64,000 nucleotides of DNA, from contig NC_080560.1 of assembly GCF_030253575.1 (NCBI RefSeq), forward strand, positions 38,921,001-38,985,000, read 5' to 3'. This document shows, one piece after another, positions 60,789 to 64,000 of the stretch. Under the pieces are notes generated by a model that worked only from the letters and a program-made list of their open reading frames with translations, ran no database searches and was not told the DNA's origin. The first letter of the stretch is position 1. Each line of letters begins with the position of its first letter. Origin of the DNA: Rhododendron vialii. Taxonomy: Eukaryota; Streptophyta; Magnoliopsida; Ericales; Ericaceae. The position numbers and the translations under genes are program-made.

Positions 60789-61189
60789 CGTGAAGCCGCT
60801 GCATTCGAGTGCTGTTCAGAGCACTACTTGAATTTATCCACCTACAGCGAATATCAATTTCCTTAAATTTTCGGTCTTATTTTTTTCTGAAAGTGTTTTT
60901 TTTTTGTGTTTTATGTCAAAATTATTTTATTTTTTTGATTCACATTGACCAGAGAAATCTAAGAACTAACAACGTTTTTGCCAAAATCTTAGAAAGTTTG
61001 CGAAAGGCAGGAAATAAATACTTCATGAAAAAGGTTGTTCTTTGTTTGGTTTTCAATTTTAAGATAAGTTTTATAGAGTTGCGTATATTGTCTTTAGTCA
61101 ATTTTTTATAAATATTTTAACAAATTTATTTACTTTTGAATCATATTTGGTTAGAATGCATTTAATCGTCTGGATATTTAGTGTCTTTT
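60789..61189. other. Spacer, no gene
   Basis: AT-rich; nothing recognised. Confidence 0.4.
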
Positions 61190-61515
61190 GTTGTTAAATT
61201 TGCTCTTTTTCTAATTTGATATTTGGGAGGTGTGATAGATTCTTTGTACTTAGGCTTGCCCCTCTAGATGTATGAGTTTGTCCTAATAGGTGTTTTTGGG
61301 CTTGGCTCATTAAGTATGGGCTTGCTCCAATTGGTGTCCCCTTGGTTGGCTTTCTTGCTAACCTCGGGTTTCGGTCTCGAATGAGCATAGGATTATTTTT
61401 AGCTTTGTAACTCAGATGGGTCTTAGATTAGGAATATGATGTCATTATTTTCTGTTCCTGTTAATCTCTATAACAATTTCAGTGATTAATAAAAAAAAAT
61501 TCCTTTAAAAAAAAA
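61190..61515 (+). mobile_element. Probable LINE 3' tail
   Basis: A GT-rich segment with gggcttg words ends in gtgattaataaaaaaaaatt and an A-run at 61507-61519. It resembles the tail at about 45290-45590. Only 3' UTR is present. Confidence 0.5.
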
Positions 61516-61649
61516 AAAACTTTGCACTTTTCTCGTTTAAGACTCATGATTAGATGTTAGACAATTTAAAAGTATTGTCGTTGCGTAAGACCATGCTTGA
61601 GTTAAGATGAAAAACATCGATTGCCTTATGATTTATTTGTTTTGTATTT

Positions 61650-61760
61650 GTTAGACAATTAGTTTGGCTTTGTCCAAATTCTTTGTAATGATCTCCGTTT
61701 TATAAGTGTCGTTGGGCGTTTATTAATACAATTTTTTCACTTTTGACAAAAAAGAAAAAG
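61650..61760 (+). mobile_element. Second short LINE-like 3' tail
   Basis: The stretch gtttattaatacaatttttt followed by acaaaaaagaaaaag is typical of a LINE or retrogene 3' end. The 5' limit is unknown. Confidence 0.35.
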
Positions 61761-62600
61761 AGAGGTATGCTATATACATTTAAAAAATAAAAAGTAGTAG
61801 TAATTAAATAGTTTGCTAAAAATTCACTAGAAACGTTAAAATACGATTGACGAAGCAGTCAAAAATTTTTGAGATAAGTTTTTAACTTTGGCCCATAATT
61901 TTTTATAGTTTTTAAAAAAAAAAAAAAATTTTAGTCTTCCAAATCAAATATTTAGACACAAAATTTACAAAGAAAGGTTCTCTAATATCACTATCTTAAA
62001 AAATAATTAGTTGAATTCAGTTGACCAATCACGTGGTCTGGGTTGATTCAAGTAGTTTCTCTACTAATTTTGTTTTGTTAAACCTTTTCCAGAGCAATTA
62101 CTCCAAAAACCTAATAGATTTGGCCAAGTAGGCATGAGAAATAAGTATTTATCCTCTATGAGATTACATGTTTAAATTCGCCAAGCATTCCAAATCTTGA
62201 GGACACTAAAAAGTTTGTCCGATCATTAATGTCAGGTTCCCGAAATAGTCAAAATGCCCGCAAACTTACCTGAACATCCGATAATCTAAAAAGAGTGTAC
62301 TGATAAATTACTCTGGAAATGATGTGTGATGTTTCAACTTTCAAGGGAATAGTCCTTTTTAATGATGAAGAGTAGCTGAATCAAATAATTGGAATGAGGA
62401 CTTTAATAATTTCTTTCTCCGGAAAATGATGTCTTGAATTTATCGTATTGTACGTTACGCGAATGATCTTTTGACAAATTCTAATGAACATTTTCCATTA
62501 TTGTCGTAGGCCTATAAAAAACTTGCATAGGCCGAAATTAGACCGGACTGGACACTAAAGGTGATTGGATGGGAGCTTCATTCAAATTGAATGAGACTAA
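61761..62600. other. Spacer, no gene
   Basis: AT-rich, no coding signal seen. Confidence 0.45.
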
Positions 62601-62931
62601 GAGTCCGTTCCAGAACCGGAATAAGAACTTATTTTTTGTCTAATAATAAGGTGTGTTTCACAAAAAGATGAATAAATACTTATTTTAAAAAAAGATAATT
62701 TCAAGCTCAAAAATCATGTGCTTACGCAAATAATTTTCCTTATCACTATGGATCTTGTTTGATAGATCTCATTGAGATCTTTAATACGGTGCAAAAAAAA
62801 TTGAAAATTTATTTTTTATTTACATTATTTTTGAGTTTGAAAATGTAAAAATAAGCTGCTTATTTGAATTTTATGAAACAAAGCTCCAAAATAAGTACTT
62901 ATAAAATAAGAAGGTTTCTGGAACGGGCTCT
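62601..62931. mobile_element. AT-rich MITE, sister copy at 20178-20528
   Basis: The ends gagtccgttccagaaccgg and gtttctggaacgggctc form short TIRs. The interior word gatagatctcattgagatct matches the copy at 20178-20528 in inverse orientation. Confidence 0.82.
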
Positions 62932-63194
62932 AAAGATAATTCATTGCTCTTGGAGCACCGACACGTAGCACTCCAAATGTCTCCACTGCCATGCATTCAC
63001 GTTGTATCCATATGTGACTAAACGAATGAACTCCTCGTAAATATGTAGTTGTAAAAGCTTTTAAAGCACCACGGGACCGTACTTCATAATCATTGTATAA
63101 CCGCTCGAACTATGTCAACCCACCTGCAATCCAAAACAAAAAGATACGTATATACTGCAATGCATTTTAAAGTCTAAAAAAAGTCCCAATAATG

Positions 63195-63332
63195 TTACGG
63201 GCACATCCCTCGGCCACACCCCGATTACATCACTCTCACATACGTGTGGGTTTCATCTTATAATTAAATGTGTGGTGCCCACACATATATAAAAGTGATA
63301 TGGTCGGGATGTGACCGAGCGATGTGTCCGTA
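63195..63332. mobile_element. 138-bp foldback MITE
   Basis: Left ttacgggcacatccctcggcc pairs with right gaccgagcgatgtgtccgta. The inner parts cacacgtgtggg-like words and cccacacat also pair. Confidence 0.82.
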
Positions 63333-64000
63333 GTTCGGCTTAAGTCCTGTGAATCTTTCTCTCACCCTGTTACCTCTTCGTTGTGTTACACTGTCGTCTG
63401 CCTTCTACAAAATAATCATATGCTTGATCCAGTTATTTTGTTAACAATTGACAGAGATAAAAACTCGTATAGTTCATGATCCTTCTATTCTCGTTATCGT
63501 TTTCTGGCATTATTATCCTTTCTAAATTTGTAATCGGTGTTCTTGAGTATCCGGTGTTGACGCCACACTTGCCTTCCATGGGACTAGCGGGTAGAAGTTA
63601 GTTGTCAGAAGCGAACTTCTAGGCCAGGAAGGAGCCAAAAAAGGTGAGCGCCCCCTGCGCGAGTCTTATTGAAAACTAAAGCAAGAAGCAAGAAAGTTGA
63701 CTATAGGTTATGGGTGGGTGACCCCATGAAAAAAAATTCTATAACCATATCAATTTTTTTTCGAAAGTTTATGAGAGAACTCATCAAAGTTTATTGTTAA
63801 CACCACACTAGATGATTTTTTTCAATCTCTACAAGTTCTGATGGAATGCAAAATGAAAGGCCACAAAACCCATTTGAAGGTGTCTATCACACTAGATAAT
63901 TTTTCAATGTATGAAATTTGAGTTGGGATGGAAAACTGTTATTTAAATAGAGTATAATATATGAATAATATACATATGCATTGCTTAAGACGTAAAGCAT
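63333..64000. other. End of window, no gene
   Basis: No recognisable gene or element. A short GC-rich patch occurs at 63550-63665. Confidence 0.45.

Noticed and set aside
1-64000. CRISPR array, operon or prokaryotic features
   Set aside because: No spaced direct repeats of that kind. Introns, MITEs and plant families show a nuclear plant genome.

Overview
This window is nuclear DNA of a flowering plant, most likely a woody eudicot. The evidence is split genes with GT-AG introns, plant-type gene families (FLZ zinc finger, GPI-anchored lipid-transfer protein, plant CDC73), very AT-rich spacers, and a dense load of MITEs, hAT and Mutator-like elements, LINEs, SINEs and LTR remnants. I could not fix the species. 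All coordinates, splice sites and repeats were read by eye.

Layout. 1-6 kb: a minus-strand trypsin/DegP-like gene that seems to have lost its catalytic His and Ser, with a 5'-truncated LINE in its large intron. 7.4-10.7 kb: a decayed minus-strand LINE. 12.5-19 kb: a second trypsin/DegP-like copy, frameshifted, lying in a large inverted repeat; the opposite arm holds a stop codon and a hAT insertion. 19-25 kb: MITEs plus an orphan TYW1-like exon. 25.2-26.6 kb: an intact LTPG gene of three exons. 28.6-30 kb: a LINE remnant. 30.6-32.2 kb: an intact CDC73 gene (Paf1 complex), three exons, minus strand. 32.6-37 kb: a hAT element, a 336-bp near-perfect palindrome, two SINEs and MITEs.

The most unusual region is 37-48.5 kb. 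A gag-only LTR-retrotransposon remnant ends at 40145. Eighteen bases later an open, intronless 339-codon gene begins. It joins a near-identical copy of the CDC73 N-terminal domain to a complete GNAT (RimJ/RimL-type) acetyltransferase. A single-domain GNAT paralog follows on the minus strand (42675-43238), then a Mutator-like element with 9-bp target duplications, then a third GNAT (47963-48484).

49-56 kb has no recognised gene, only MITEs. 56.9-59.5 kb holds an intact two-exon FLZ zinc-finger gene. 60.0-60.8 kb is a solo LTR with a 6-bp target duplication and a series of short perfect hairpins. The rest is LINE tails and foldback elements.

Genes that look intact: LTPG, CDC73, the CDC73-GNAT chimera, two GNATs and FLZ. 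They do not form a common pathway. The theme is local duplication (proteases, GNATs, CDC73 exon 1) reshaped by mobile elements.
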